DNA of 64,000 bases, from NCBI RefSeq assembly GCF_900168055.1, contig NZ_FUYS01000006.1, positions 124,001-188,000 of the forward strand, given 5' to 3'. Numbering within the stretch: position 1 is the first letter of the stretch; every line of letters begins with the position of its first letter. A program made the position numbers and the translations under genes. The stretch comes from Parapedobacter luteus (lineage in GTDB: Bacteria; Bacteroidota; Bacteroidia; Sphingobacteriales; Sphingobacteriaceae). Positions 16,449 to 25,260 of the stretch are shown one piece after another. The notes below the pieces were generated by a model. The model searched no databases and was not told the DNA's origin. It worked only from the letters and a program-made list of their open reading frames with translations.

Positions 16449-17603
16449 TTAGTTACTCGCCGAGGACGGTATCAATACCGTCTTGATACAATTATCGAGT
16501 TTTGATGAGAAAATGTGGTAAGCGTCAGCGACTTCTTCGAGCGGCATGCGGTGAGTGATCAGCCCTTTCGGATCAATGTATCCGTCTTGCACATGCTTGA
16601 TCAACCGAGGAAGCAAACGCTTGACCGATGCCTGATTGGCACGGATAGTAATCCCCTTATTTACCACATTTCCGATAGGGATGAGGTTGCCCGTAGGCCC
16701 ATACACGCCGACGATAGACAAAATGCCTCCTTTTTTGACCGAATTTATTGCCCAGTGAAGCGCGATAGCCGCGCCTGCCTGAAGCATCAGTTTCTTTCCG
16801 GTAATGGTATGTAATGCACTTCCAGCAGCATCGGCTCCCACGGCGTCAATGCATACGTCCGCTCCTAGCCATCCTGTCTCCCGTTTCAGGAACAACACCG
16901 GATCTTCCAAAGAGCGGAAATTATAGGCTTCACATTGCGCGTATTGGCGAGCAAACTCCAACCGATACTCCAGATGGTCGATGATAATGACACGGCCAGC
17001 GCCAAAAAGCCATGCACATTTAGCGGCCATAATGCCTATAGGGCCGGCCCCGAAAACCACCACCGTATCTCCAGGTTTGATGCCGCCCATTTCGGCCGCC
17101 TGGTAGCCCGTGGGCACTACATCCGTCAAGAGCACGGCATCGTCGGGATCCATATCGGCTGGTATGATGGTAGGCCCCACATCGGCATAAGGCACCCGCA
17201 CATATTCTGCCTGTCCGCCGTCATAGCCCCCTGCGGTGTGTGAATAACCAAATATCCCGCCAACTGCTGTGGCTTCCGGGTTGGACTCGTGGCAATTGCC
17301 ATACAATCCCTGCTTACAGAAAGCACAGGCACCACAGGCAATGTTGAAAGGCACCAGCACATGATCGCCTTTTTTCAGCTTCTCAACGGAAGGACCTACT
17401 TCTTCGACAATACCGATAAACTCATGTCCAAAGGTGGTGCCTACCCGCGTATCCGGAACCATTCCGTGATATAAGTGCAAATCCGAGCCGCAGATGCAGG
17501 AACGCGTCACACGTACAATGGCATCATTGGGATGGAGGATTTCGGGGTAGGGTTTGTGATCCACCCGTACACGGCGTGGACCTCGGTAATTCATTGCTAA
17601 CAT
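16449..17603 (-). CDS. Zinc-dependent alcohol dehydrogenase (MDR superfamily)
   Basis: A 384-residue medium-chain dehydrogenase close to the glutathione-independent formaldehyde dehydrogenase/threonine dehydrogenase-like branch. Visible ligands: catalytic zinc Cys38 (CICGSD), His60-Glu61 (GHEFIG); structural zinc Cys90, 93, 96 and 104 (CGACAFCKQGLYGNC). The NAD-binding motif FGAGPIGIMAAKCA lies near residue 184. It oxidises an alcohol or aldehyde adduct. It is operonic with a downstream membrane protein of unknown function. Such genes are frequent in Bacteroidota stress clusters. Confidence 0.9.
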   Translation of the reverse strand: MLAMNYRGPRRVRVDHKPYPEILHPNDAIVRVTRSCICGSDLHLYHGMVPDTRVGTTFGHEFIGIVEEVGPSVEKLKKGDHVLVPFNIACGACAFCKQGLYGNCHESNPEATAVGGIFGYSHTAGGYDGGQAEYVRVPYADVGPTIIPADMDPDDAVLLTDVVPTGYQAAEMGGIKPGDTVVVFGAGPIGIMAAKCAWLFGAGRVIIIDHLEYRLEFARQYAQCEAYNFRSLEDPVLFLKRETGWLGADVCIDAVGADAAGSALHTITGKKLMLQAGAAIALHWAINSVKKGGILSIVGVYGPTGNLIPIGNVVNKGITIRANQASVKRLLPRLIKHVQDGYIDPKGLITHRMPLEEVADAYHIFSSKLDNCIKTVLIPSSASN

Positions 17604-17717
17604 AACAATCGTTTTAAAAACATCCTACTTTCATGGTCGAGCTGATTGTTCATACTTGTCCGATAGCTGCTCAGCCATTCCATAGAGATGACAGCGAAAG
17701 TCCGCAATTGTTGGCTT

Positions 17718-18548
17718 TCATTGAAAAAACAACGTGAGCCATGCCAATGGCGGCCAAATGCTACGCCTGCTGGGCATGGCGGACAGGCGTTTTGCAAAAG
17801 GCGTTTGTGCAAATAGGATGAAGGCGACGATGAGCTCGGCGAGATCACCCCAATAATACATCATCTGGGCGGCCGAACGAATCGCTTCACCAGTGAAAGG
17901 GACGTTCCGTGGATAAAAGTGTGCATACATGTATTTGGCAAGAAAAGCATGAGCAGCGATACTAAAAAACAACACCCATGCACGCACCTGGAAGCTGGGG
18001 CGTGCCGGCACCGGATCTGGCCCAATGATGGCCCAAGTAAACAAATAACCTGCAGCTAAAAAATGAAAATGGATAACATGATGCAGGTAGGGGTTGGTCA
18101 GACTCTCGGCGTACAGCGGCGACAAATATAGCACATACATGCCGCCAATATTGAACACCATCGCGGCCACGGGATGACACGCCACCCGAAAGGCCTTGTG
18201 TTTCAGCAATGCCATGAGCCTTCTGGCAGGTGCCGCAGGCAGCGTTTTCAGGGCTAAGGTAAAAGGCGCCCCGACCACCAAAAAGATAGGAGCAAACATA
18301 CCGATTAACAGATGCTGCACCATATGGCTATAAATGTCGTGATGGGCCCTTTCCATGAGCGGCGGGCTACCACCCGCCATCAATGTACTGATGCCCAAGA
18401 CAAAGCTGAGCGCACGCCATGCCGGCCACTTACCGCCTCGCCTCCTCACATACCAATAGCTTCCTGCATAGATTGCAGCGATGGCCGAAAGCACCGCAAG
18501 GAGCACCATATGGCCAACCGTAATTTCATGAACTGGGTGGTGATGCAT
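17718..18548 (-). CDS. CtaG/Caa3-type cytochrome c oxidase assembly membrane protein
   Basis: A 276-residue protein with about seven membrane helices and the CtaG_cox pattern: HDIYSHMVQHLLIGMFAPIFLV, VHP-containing region, HHVIHFHFLAAGYLFTWAIIGPDP, and YYWGDLAELIVAFILF at the C-terminus. His pairs in the helices suggest metal or haem-copper handling. Family members (B. subtilis CtaG type) help assemble caa3 oxidase, but no oxidase subunit genes lie nearby. It sits 9 bases downstream of a DUF2243 gene, a pairing I recall from other stress clusters. Confidence 0.85.
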   Translation of the reverse strand: MHHHPVHEITVGHMVLLAVLSAIAAIYAGSYWYVRRRGGKWPAWRALSFVLGISTLMAGGSPPLMERAHHDIYSHMVQHLLIGMFAPIFLVVGAPFTLALKTLPAAPARRLMALLKHKAFRVACHPVAAMVFNIGGMYVLYLSPLYAESLTNPYLHHVIHFHFLAAGYLFTWAIIGPDPVPARPSFQVRAWVLFFSIAAHAFLAKYMYAHFYPRNVPFTGEAIRSAAQMMYYWGDLAELIVAFILFAQTPFAKRLSAMPSRRSIWPPLAWLTLFFQ

Positions 18549-18557
18549 AGCTATCGT

Positions 18558-19007
18558 CTAAGTCCGCCTTATCAAATAAATGCCGGTAAAAAGCAGTATT
18601 AAAGCCGCAACATTCCACGCGATGTCATAGGGCAAAATAGGGTCTACATACCGGATTTGATGCAGGCGTAAAATTTTATGATTGACGATACCATCAAACA
18701 GTTGAAAGCCACCTGCGCCGAGGAAAAATCCGGCCACGGCCCTTCGTTTTATGAGTAGCTGGCTATGCTTCAGCTTCAATAACATGATGAATCCAGCGGC
18801 TATGGCAATGATTTCCGTCGCGTGGAGCAAGCCGTCTGCCATCAATCCGACATCGGTAGTAGACCCGTCGTAGAAGTGATGCCAAGCCAGCAGCTGATGG
18901 AAGACAATCTCATCTACCGCAGCCATCATGCCGATACCCACCAACACGCCTCCCCATGTTGAACGCATGCGGGCAAAACGATAGCCTGTCATTGTGTTGT
19001 CTATCAT
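18558..19007 (-). CDS. DUF2243 membrane protein
   Basis: A 149-residue protein from the chosen start: WGGVLVGIGMMAAVDEIVFHQLLAWHHFYDG is the DUF2243 signature, followed by TDVGLMADGLLHATE and DGIVNHKILRLHQIR; four membrane helices are visible. Conserved His and Asp residues within the helices are compatible with metal binding, but the function is unknown. The start is taken at 19007, where GGAGG lies 5 bases upstream; 19037 (AAAGGAG) and 19073 are alternative starts. It pairs with the CtaG gene 9 bases downstream. Confidence 0.85.
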   Translation of the reverse strand: MIDNTMTGYRFARMRSTWGGVLVGIGMMAAVDEIVFHQLLAWHHFYDGSTTDVGLMADGLLHATEIIAIAAGFIMLLKLKHSQLLIKRRAVAGFFLGAGGFQLFDGIVNHKILRLHQIRYVDPILPYDIAWNVAALILLFTGIYLIRRT

Positions 19008-19100
19008 TGCGGCCTCCAAATAATTGGAGCAACACATAAGGTCGCTCCTTTGTTTGGCCGTTTTTTCTTCCAAATATGCCTTGGCGCAATCTGCCTGCTC

Positions 19101-19117
19101 AAACCAGTAACTGGTTT
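19101..19117. promoter_or_regulatory. Perfect 17-base palindrome, operator candidate
   Basis: AAACCAGT-A-ACTGGTTT lies 94 bases downstream of the DUF2243 start and 88 bases before the plus-strand GH13 start, in the divergent intergenic region. Symmetry and placement fit a dimeric repressor site. Confidence 0.35.
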
Positions 19118-19204
19118 TCCTGTTATACTACCGAAAAACGTTGTTAACCCGGCTTGTTCACCAGCCTTCGTGATGAGGGTTGGAAGCAAACTAAACTGAA
19201 ATAT

Positions 19205-20818
19205 ATGCAACAAATTAATTGGCTTAAACACGCAATCGTTTACTCGCTTGATATCCGGAGTTTTAAGGACAGCAATCTGGACGGTCTCGGAGATATCAAC
19301 GGTTTACTTTCTAAATTCGACTATTTGATCGGGCTTGGTATCAATTGTGTCTGGATAGCCCCCTTTTATTGCACGAACCAACAAGACGACGGGTATGATG
19401 TCATTGACTATTATGCGATAGATCCTAGGTTGGGTACCATGGAAGACTTCGGAATGCTGGTCGCGGAGGCCAAAGCGAAAGATGTAAAGATCATCCTCGA
19501 TCTTGTTGTAAACCACACCAGCAATGCTCATCCTTGGTTTAAGATGGCTATAGAGCAACCCGATTCCCTGTACCACGATTATTATATCTGGAAAAAACAA
19601 AAACCACCAAACGACAAAGACGACCTCGTATTTAAAACCGTTGAAGACAGCAATTGGGAGTATGAGCCCTCAGTGTCTGCCTACTTTTACCACACTTTTT
19701 ACAGCCATCAACCGGATCTGAATGTGGCTAATCCACGGGTACAGGCCGAAATCATTCGTATCATCGATTTTTGGATGAGTAAAGGAATAGACGGATTCCG
19801 TATAGATGCCGTACCGCATATCCTTCGCAATAAAGGCGATAGCTATTTCGTGGGCGACCCCTATAAATTGCTGGAGGACTGGCGATCAGCTACACTACGG
19901 CATAATGCACAGGCCATACTCGTTGGTGAGGCCGACGTGGAGCCGGAGGAATACTCCAATTTCCTGAATGGGCGGAAATTGACCGGGCTATTCAATTTTT
20001 ACCTCAACAACTATACATTTCTCGCGTTGGCCACTCAAAAAGCTGTCCCATTGCACCGGGCGATCCAGCGTCTACCACTTGTGGAGGGCAGACGTTACCT
20101 CAATTTTCTGCGAAACCACGATGAGCTGGACCTCGAACGTCTCGCTAACGACCAACGCCAACAGGTTTTCAAGCAATTCGCTCCCAAGCGATCGATGATC
20201 ATCTACGATAGAGGAATCCGGAGAAGGCTGGCTCCGATGGTAGATAACAATGGCAGCCGCATAAAACTGGCCATGAGCTTACTTTTCACACTGCCAGGCA
20301 TACCCGTAATACGGTACGGCGAAGAAATTGGTATGGGAGACGACCTCAACCTACCCGAACGAAGAAGTGTCCGTACCGCCATGCAATGGGCTAATCAGCC
20401 TAATGGCGGCTTTTCAGACGCTGCGCCTAACTATCCGCTAATACGAAAGGGTGAGTTTGCTTATGATAGGGTCAACGTAGCGGACCAACTGACAGATGCT
20501 ACTTCGTTGCTAAACGTCGTGAAAACCATGATATGTATTCGTCAGGACAAAGCGGATTTATTCGGTTCTGGAAGTTTTACGCTTTTACGCTCAAGCAACG
20601 ATGCGGTGTTGGCTTTCGGCTATAGGCTGGCCGATAAATTGTTAGTCGCCGTCCATAATTTTTCCGGACAGCCACAGGACGCAACAGTCATGTTGCCGAC
20701 CAAGCCAAGCCATCTTATTGCCGTCTTGATAAATAAGGAAAACACAGTGGTAGCCGATAAGCACTTCGCTATTGGCCTGCCTGGTTATGGATATAGCTGG
20801 CTTATGATGGGTGTATGA
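19205..20818 (+). CDS. Trehalose synthase-like GH13 enzyme, cytoplasmic (paralogue 1 of 3)
   Basis: A 537-residue GH13 protein. The catalytic set is intact: nucleophile Asp201 (GIDGFRIDAVP), acid/base Glu242 (LVGEADV), and transition-state Asp306 (FLRNHDELDL). RRRLAPM and IRYGEEIGMGDDL plus RTAMQW are signatures of maltose alpha-D-glucosyltransferase (TreS), so it likely interconverts maltose and trehalose. There is no C-terminal maltokinase domain. A longer frame starts 51 bases upstream, but the family starts near here (ATG 19205). No signal peptide is present. It is followed after 234 bases by an ECF sigma gene. Confidence 0.85.
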   Translation: MQQINWLKHAIVYSLDIRSFKDSNLDGLGDINGLLSKFDYLIGLGINCVWIAPFYCTNQQDDGYDVIDYYAIDPRLGTMEDFGMLVAEAKAKDVKIILDLVVNHTSNAHPWFKMAIEQPDSLYHDYYIWKKQKPPNDKDDLVFKTVEDSNWEYEPSVSAYFYHTFYSHQPDLNVANPRVQAEIIRIIDFWMSKGIDGFRIDAVPHILRNKGDSYFVGDPYKLLEDWRSATLRHNAQAILVGEADVEPEEYSNFLNGRKLTGLFNFYLNNYTFLALATQKAVPLHRAIQRLPLVEGRRYLNFLRNHDELDLERLANDQRQQVFKQFAPKRSMIIYDRGIRRRLAPMVDNNGSRIKLAMSLLFTLPGIPVIRYGEEIGMGDDLNLPERRSVRTAMQWANQPNGGFSDAAPNYPLIRKGEFAYDRVNVADQLTDATSLLNVVKTMICIRQDKADLFGSGSFTLLRSSNDAVLAFGYRLADKLLVAVHNFSGQPQDATVMLPTKPSHLIAVLINKENTVVADKHFAIGLPGYGYSWLMMGV

Positions 20819-20995
20819 TTTAAAACTTTTTTAAAATAATTAAAACAATTTTAGGTGGTTTTTTGTCTGCTTCTCTGCCAAACAGACGATCAGTGAGGTA
20901 GTTAAAATTGAGTGAGTGCTCGATTCGGCAGCAATAGCCGACAAGAGCATGGGTTAATGAGTGCTTAGTTTATGAAAATAGCTGAAAATCATAGA

Positions 20996-21030
20996 TAATG
21001 TAAAACACACATACGTAATGTAAAACACAC
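20996..21030 (+). repeat. Tandem 15-base direct repeat upstream of the sigma-factor gene
   Basis: TAATGTAAAACACAC occurs at 20996-21010 and again at 21016-21030, 20 bases start to start, about two helical turns. The second copy ends 22 bases before the ATG of the ECF sigma factor. It is a likely binding site for a regulator acting on this gene. Confidence 0.55.
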
Positions 21031-21052
21031 GACACCATCATCAAAGCAGATT

Positions 21053-21565
21053 ATGAATAAGATTGAATTTAGCACCAAGGTAGTACAGGAAGTAGGCTCG
21101 TTAAACAACTACGCACGTTATTTTACCCGAGACCCTGAAAATGCGAGTGATTTAGTCCAAGACACGATGTTAAAGGCATTTTCTTATTATAACAAGTTTA
21201 AGGAAGGCACCAATTTACAAGCTTGGCTTTATACAATACTAAAAAATACCTTCATCAATTATTACAGAAGGAAGGTAAAGACCAACGCTATCATTATGAA
21301 AACGGAAACCATTTCCTCATCCGATCTCTATAAGAGCTCGTTGCGCAATAACGCGGAGGGGAAATTCATTATGAAAGACATTGAATATGCCTTGTCAAAG
21401 CTTTCTGAAGAATATTATTATCCTTTCACTATGTATTATGAAGGATATAAATACCACGAAATCGCTGAACAATTCCAAATCCCAATTGGGACGGTAAAAA
21501 CCCGCATACATGTGGCCAGGCAGCAGCTCAAGAAAAAGCTCAAGCCATACGCCAAAGGCAAGTAA
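21053..21565 (+). CDS. ECF-type RNA polymerase sigma factor
   Basis: A 170-residue sigma factor with only regions 2 and 4. Region 2 spans about residues 15-85 ([17 protein letters not shown], then [16 protein letters not shown]); region 4 about 110-165 ([30 protein letters not shown]). No anti-sigma gene lies next to it, which is common for Bacteroidota ECF factors that are controlled otherwise. Its location between trehalose-synthase-like genes suggests stress control (inference). It ends 32 bases before a strong bidirectional terminator. Confidence 0.9.
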   Translation: MNKIEFSTKVVQEVGSLNNYARYFTRDPENASDLVQDTMLKAFSYYNKFKEGTNLQAWLYTILKNTFINYYRRKVKTNAIIMKTETISSSDLYKSSLRNNAEGKFIMKDIEYALSKLSEEYYYPFTMYYEGYKYHEIAEQFQIPIGTVKTRIHVARQQLKKKLKPYAKGK

Positions 21566-21597
21566 GTAAGTTAAGCTGCATACATCACACAATATAA

Positions 21598-21633
21598 AAA
21601 TAAAGCCGATACCCGCACGTATCGGCTTTATTT
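21598..21633. terminator. Bidirectional intrinsic terminator
   Basis: Perfect 15-base stem AAATAAAGCCGATAC (21598-21612) / GTATCGGCTTTATTT (21619-21633) with a 6-base loop; T-rich on both sides. It separates the convergent sigma-factor gene and the secreted GH13 gene. Confidence 0.8.
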
Positions 21634-21657
21634 ATTTAATTGGTAGTTACGCTGCAT

Positions 21658-23373
21658 TTACTTCAATCGATACCAACCATAACCATAGCCGTCAAGTTTC
21701 AATTGATCATCTTCGACCGGTACCGGTTGACCAGAAAAAAGATCGGTCAATTGGTTGTCTGCCAATAGCCGATGCTCGAGTCTGAATGCTTGCGGCTTGT
21801 CCGAGAAGTTATGGATGGTCAGCAGTGACTTGTCACCGTAGTCGTACCGGACCGCAAAAATATATTTCGAATTGGCCGGGATGATTTCAAAGTCGGCGAG
21901 CCCGATTTCCGGACAGGCCTTGCGTGTGCGAATAAGTCGTTTAATATGGTTGAGCAGTGATGTCGAATCTGTAAGCTGCTGCATTACATTAACTTGCTGG
22001 TATCCATAAAGTCCATGGCTGATAACATTTCGAAACGGCGTATCTGCCGATGTGAATCCGCCATGAGGCGCTCCGCTCCATTGCATCGGTGTCCGCACAG
22101 CCAATCGCTCTTTCAATGATAGGTCATCACCCATACCAATCTCCTCGCCGTAGCGGATAACGGGCGTTCCCGGCAGGGCATATAACAAGCTGTATGCCAT
22201 GCGCAACTGCTTAGGATCGCCAAGCATAGGAGCCAGCCGTCTACGTATGCCCCGGCCATAAAGCTGCATGGACGTATCAGGGCCAAATTTGGCGTATACC
22301 TCTTCCCGCCGCCGTTCCCCCAGCCTATCGAGGTCAATCTCATCATGATTCCGCAGAAAATGTGCCCACTGTGCCGTCGATGGCTTTTCCTTGGTATCTT
22401 CGATGGCTTTGATAAACAAGCGGAGCTCCTGCGTAGCAAGTGCATAAAATAAAAACTGATTGACGTAAAAGTTAAACATCATCTGCATGCCATTGTTATC
22501 TTCGCCAAAATAGTCCTTATTCTCCTGGGGCGAAAGGTTAGCTTCGCCCAACATCAGCGCATCATGTTTTGCATCCCGCATGATATTGCGCATGGTGGGC
22601 ACCAACTGCATCATCCGTTGAGGAGTTTCACTGCCTGTCTCAGGAACATCGATAATAAAGGGTACCGCATCCAGCCGATAGCCGTCCATGCCCTGTTCCA
22701 GCCAAAAGCGCAGAATCTTGAAAGCTTCCTGTTGTACTTCCGGGTTGGTGTAGTTCAAATCGGGCTGAAAGGGATAAAACCGATGGAAATAATATAAACC
22801 GGCGATGGAGTCGTAAGACCAGGTAGTACGCTGGACACCTGGAAATACCATCCCTTTGTCCGCGTCGTCCGGCAGGTCCGCTGACCACACATACCATCTA
22901 CGGTACCGCGAATCGGGACTCCGGCGCGCCTCCTCGTACCATGGATGCTCGATGGATGTATGATTGAGTACAACATCGGAAATCACTTTCATACCCCTTT
23001 TCTTAGCCTCAGCCATAAATAGGTCAAAATCGTCCATCGTGCCGAACTTCGGATTAATCGTGTAATAGTCTTTCACGTCATAACCATCATCATTCCCCGG
23101 CGACGGATTAAATGGAGCCAGCCAAATTACATCGACACCCAGGCTGTCCAGATACCCCAGCTTTTGGATGAGTCCCTGAAAATCGCCTATTCCATCGCCA
23201 TCACTGTCTTTGAATGTGCCTACTTCAAGGTTGTAGATGATGCTGTTTTTATACCAAAGGCCATCATCCGGTGCAGTTGACTCTTGCGCCAAGGCCATAG
23301 ATAGTCCGGACGCTGCGAGTCCGACGAATAAGCTCCACCAAATGTGGGTCGGTTGCGCTTTTTTATGCTCCAT
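21658..23373 (-). CDS. Trehalose synthase-like GH13 enzyme with signal peptide (paralogue 2 of 3)
   Basis: A 571-residue protein. Residues 1-30 form a signal peptide (WWSLFVGLAASGLSMALA, cut after ALA), so the enzyme is probably periplasmic. The GH13 core is complete: nucleophile Asp235 (GMDGYRLDAVP), acid/base Glu277 (LGEANLS), Asp in FLRNHDEIDLDRL, and the TreS signatures RRRLAPM, IRYGEEIGMGDD and RTPMQWSG. TreS is normally cytoplasmic, so export is the unusual point; it may act on periplasmic maltose or on another alpha-glucan. The nearest upstream gene is an SDR ending 44 bases before the ATG, possibly in the same transcript. Confidence 0.85.
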   Translation of the reverse strand: MEHKKAQPTHIWWSLFVGLAASGLSMALAQESTAPDDGLWYKNSIIYNLEVGTFKDSDGDGIGDFQGLIQKLGYLDSLGVDVIWLAPFNPSPGNDDGYDVKDYYTINPKFGTMDDFDLFMAEAKKRGMKVISDVVLNHTSIEHPWYEEARRSPDSRYRRWYVWSADLPDDADKGMVFPGVQRTTWSYDSIAGLYYFHRFYPFQPDLNYTNPEVQQEAFKILRFWLEQGMDGYRLDAVPFIIDVPETGSETPQRMMQLVPTMRNIMRDAKHDALMLGEANLSPQENKDYFGEDNNGMQMMFNFYVNQFLFYALATQELRLFIKAIEDTKEKPSTAQWAHFLRNHDEIDLDRLGERRREEVYAKFGPDTSMQLYGRGIRRRLAPMLGDPKQLRMAYSLLYALPGTPVIRYGEEIGMGDDLSLKERLAVRTPMQWSGAPHGGFTSADTPFRNVISHGLYGYQQVNVMQQLTDSTSLLNHIKRLIRTRKACPEIGLADFEIIPANSKYIFAVRYDYGDKSLLTIHNFSDKPQAFRLEHRLLADNQLTDLFSGQPVPVEDDQLKLDGYGYGWYRLK

Positions 23374-23417
23374 AGTTTTGCGGTGTATCGATTGTTCGTT
23401 GACTAGAAGGTGTTCGC

Positions 23418-24242
23418 TTATAATCCGGCAAGCTTTGAGCTTATCGTGAATAACATTTTTCTGGCATTTTCATCATAAGCCTGATCATGGGCCCGCGCTT
23501 GCCGTTTGCCGTCGAAAAACGCCCCGCTAATATCAGCAACCTCTGGTGAAGTGGCCACAAATAACACAGCATCGACGCCTTCTGAAATGCTGCTTCTGGG
23601 GCGACTGTTGCTCTCGCGAACCAAGGTGGTATCCATGAGTGATGCCGGATGTACGCTATTGATCCGAATACCCGCATCGCGGAGCCTATGTGACAAGGTC
23701 ATGGCAAGCATTACCAAGGCCAATTTACTTTGGCCATAGGCACGCCGCCCGGTATACGCGGCATCCAGCATGAGATCTTCAAAGTCGAGCGGTTCCTGCA
23801 ACCCTGAAGCTACCATGACGACCCGGGAACCTTCGGTTTGCTGCAGCAGGGGTAAAAGCAGATCGGTAAGCAAGAATGGTGCAAGGTAGTTAACCGCAAA
23901 ACGAAGTTCATAGCCATCTTGACTCATTTGCCGACGACCGCCACCACCAGCTGGACCAATTCCTGCATTGTTTATCACCACGTCCAGTTGCTGATGTGCC
24001 GACAAAAGCTTAGCCGCCAATGCACGAACCTCCCCCAGATTTGCCATATCAGCATTGTAGTATATAATGTTTTTGTTGCCTGTTTCCTGAACCAGTGCAT
24101 CAACCGTAGATCTCCCCTTATCCGGATTGCGCCCGTGCAAAATGAGCGCCGTCCCCTTCCAAGCTAGCGCTTTAGCAAGCGCTTTACCCAGTCCATCTGT
24201 GGCACCGGTTATCATAACTACCTGTTCGGATAATGCTCTCAT
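23418..24242 (-). CDS. Short-chain dehydrogenase/reductase, retinol-dehydrogenase-like
   Basis: A 274-residue SDR with TGATDGLG (residues 12-19), NNAGIG (91-96), Ser146 and YGQSK (Tyr169, Lys173), and the HPASLMDTTLVRES segment after the catalytic centre that marks the retinol/protochlorophyllide-reductase-like branch. It is directly upstream of the secreted GH13 gene at 44 bases, so a shared transcript is possible. The substrate cannot be read; stress-linked SDRs of this kind are common in Bacteroidota accessory regions. Confidence 0.85.
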   Translation of the reverse strand: MRALSEQVVMITGATDGLGKALAKALAWKGTALILHGRNPDKGRSTVDALVQETGNKNIIYYNADMANLGEVRALAAKLLSAHQQLDVVINNAGIGPAGGGGRRQMSQDGYELRFAVNYLAPFLLTDLLLPLLQQTEGSRVVMVASGLQEPLDFEDLMLDAAYTGRRAYGQSKLALVMLAMTLSHRLRDAGIRINSVHPASLMDTTLVRESNSRPRSSISEGVDAVLFVATSPEVADISGAFFDGKRQARAHDQAYDENARKMLFTISSKLAGL

Positions 24243-24438
24243 AAGTATCGTTTCTAAACGTCTTCAAGGGCTCTCTTGCCACTATAAGAGCCTAACAAAA
24301 GCGGGGTATGAAGGTTTGAAGGAACCGATCAATCGCCACCGGAATCCAACTCAATTCAATTGATATATTTTTAAAACCGACACCACCTCCTGTTGTTATG
24401 CGATCAAGGGTAAGCGATAACTAAAAATTTGAAATAAT

Positions 24439-25188
24439 ATGGAAACACAAGTTGAAAAAGGAGCGCCGTCGGGACTGGAATTATTCTATCAGACATTGCT
24501 GCAGGAGATTTATTGGTGCGAACTGCACCTACGTGATGTCCTGGAAAGTATGGAGGAGCGCGCGAGCACGGATGAACTGAAAACGGCCTTCAGAAACCAC
24601 CGTGAGGAAACAAACAATCAGGTGAGCCGGTTGGAAAAAATTTTTTACAAGAAAGGTGTGGGAGCACAGCCCGTATTCTGCGTGGGGATGCAGGGCCTGT
24701 TTGATGAGGGTTGGCAAGTGATTGATGAAACAGAGGAAGGGTCGGCACATCGTGACGCGGCGCTTATCGTAGCTGCACAAAAGGTTGAGCATTATGAAAT
24801 TGCAACCTACGGCAGCTTGAGCACATTGGCGAAAACACTGGGCTATCAGGAGGCTGCCGACTTGCTGGAACAGACCCTTGCCGAGGAAAAGAAAGCAGAC
24901 GCCACGCTGACGACATTGGCCGAGAGAGACATCAATACCGAAGCCAGTATTGAGCCGGCGTCTGAGGAGCAGCTACCACCTACCGACACGTCCAGCATCA
25001 CTACGGAATCCGACCCTGCGGTGGATGCCATGAAAGCAGGAATAGACGGCATGGACGCCGGCGCGAGCTCCAAACCCACCCATGAAGGTGCAGAAGCCAG
25101 TGCTCCCGGTTCGGCCGATGCGTTATTGGTAAACGACGATGGAACGCCTAAAGCGAAAAAGAGAAGTACCCGCAAGGCTAAAGCATAG
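24439..25188 (+). CDS. YciE/YciF-type ferritin-like (DUF892) protein with basic low-complexity tail
   Basis: A 249-residue protein. Residues about 8-160 form a DUF892 ferritin-like four-helix bundle: LFYQTLLQEIYWCELHL, then FRNHREETNNQVSRLEKIF and EHYEIATYGSLSTLAKTLG, with the Glu and His residues expected of a di-iron site. The remaining 85 or so residues are low-complexity (Pro/Ser/Ala/Glu-rich) and end in PKAKKRSTRKAKA, a histone-like basic tail. It may guard DNA against oxidative stress, as a Dps-like role would require (inference). It stands between two SDR genes. Confidence 0.85.
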   Translation: METQVEKGAPSGLELFYQTLLQEIYWCELHLRDVLESMEERASTDELKTAFRNHREETNNQVSRLEKIFYKKGVGAQPVFCVGMQGLFDEGWQVIDETEEGSAHRDAALIVAAQKVEHYEIATYGSLSTLAKTLGYQEAADLLEQTLAEEKKADATLTTLAERDINTEASIEPASEEQLPPTDTSSITTESDPAVDAMKAGIDGMDAGASSKPTHEGAEASAPGSADALLVNDDGTPKAKKRSTRKAKA

Positions 25189-25214
25189 GCACAAGAGCAT
25201 GGCATCGAAATACA

Positions 25215-25246
25215 ATACGGAAGGAAGCCAGAGCTTCCTTTCGTAT
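25215..25246. terminator. Hairpin between convergent genes, possible bidirectional terminator
   Basis: ATACGGAAGGAAGC (25215-25228) pairs with GCTTCCTTTCGTAT (25233-25246), a 14-base stem with one G-T mismatch and a 4-base loop. It sits between the ferritin-like gene and the convergent YetF gene. The flanks are only moderately T-rich. Confidence 0.5.
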
Positions 25247-25260
25247 ATTGCAACAATTAT

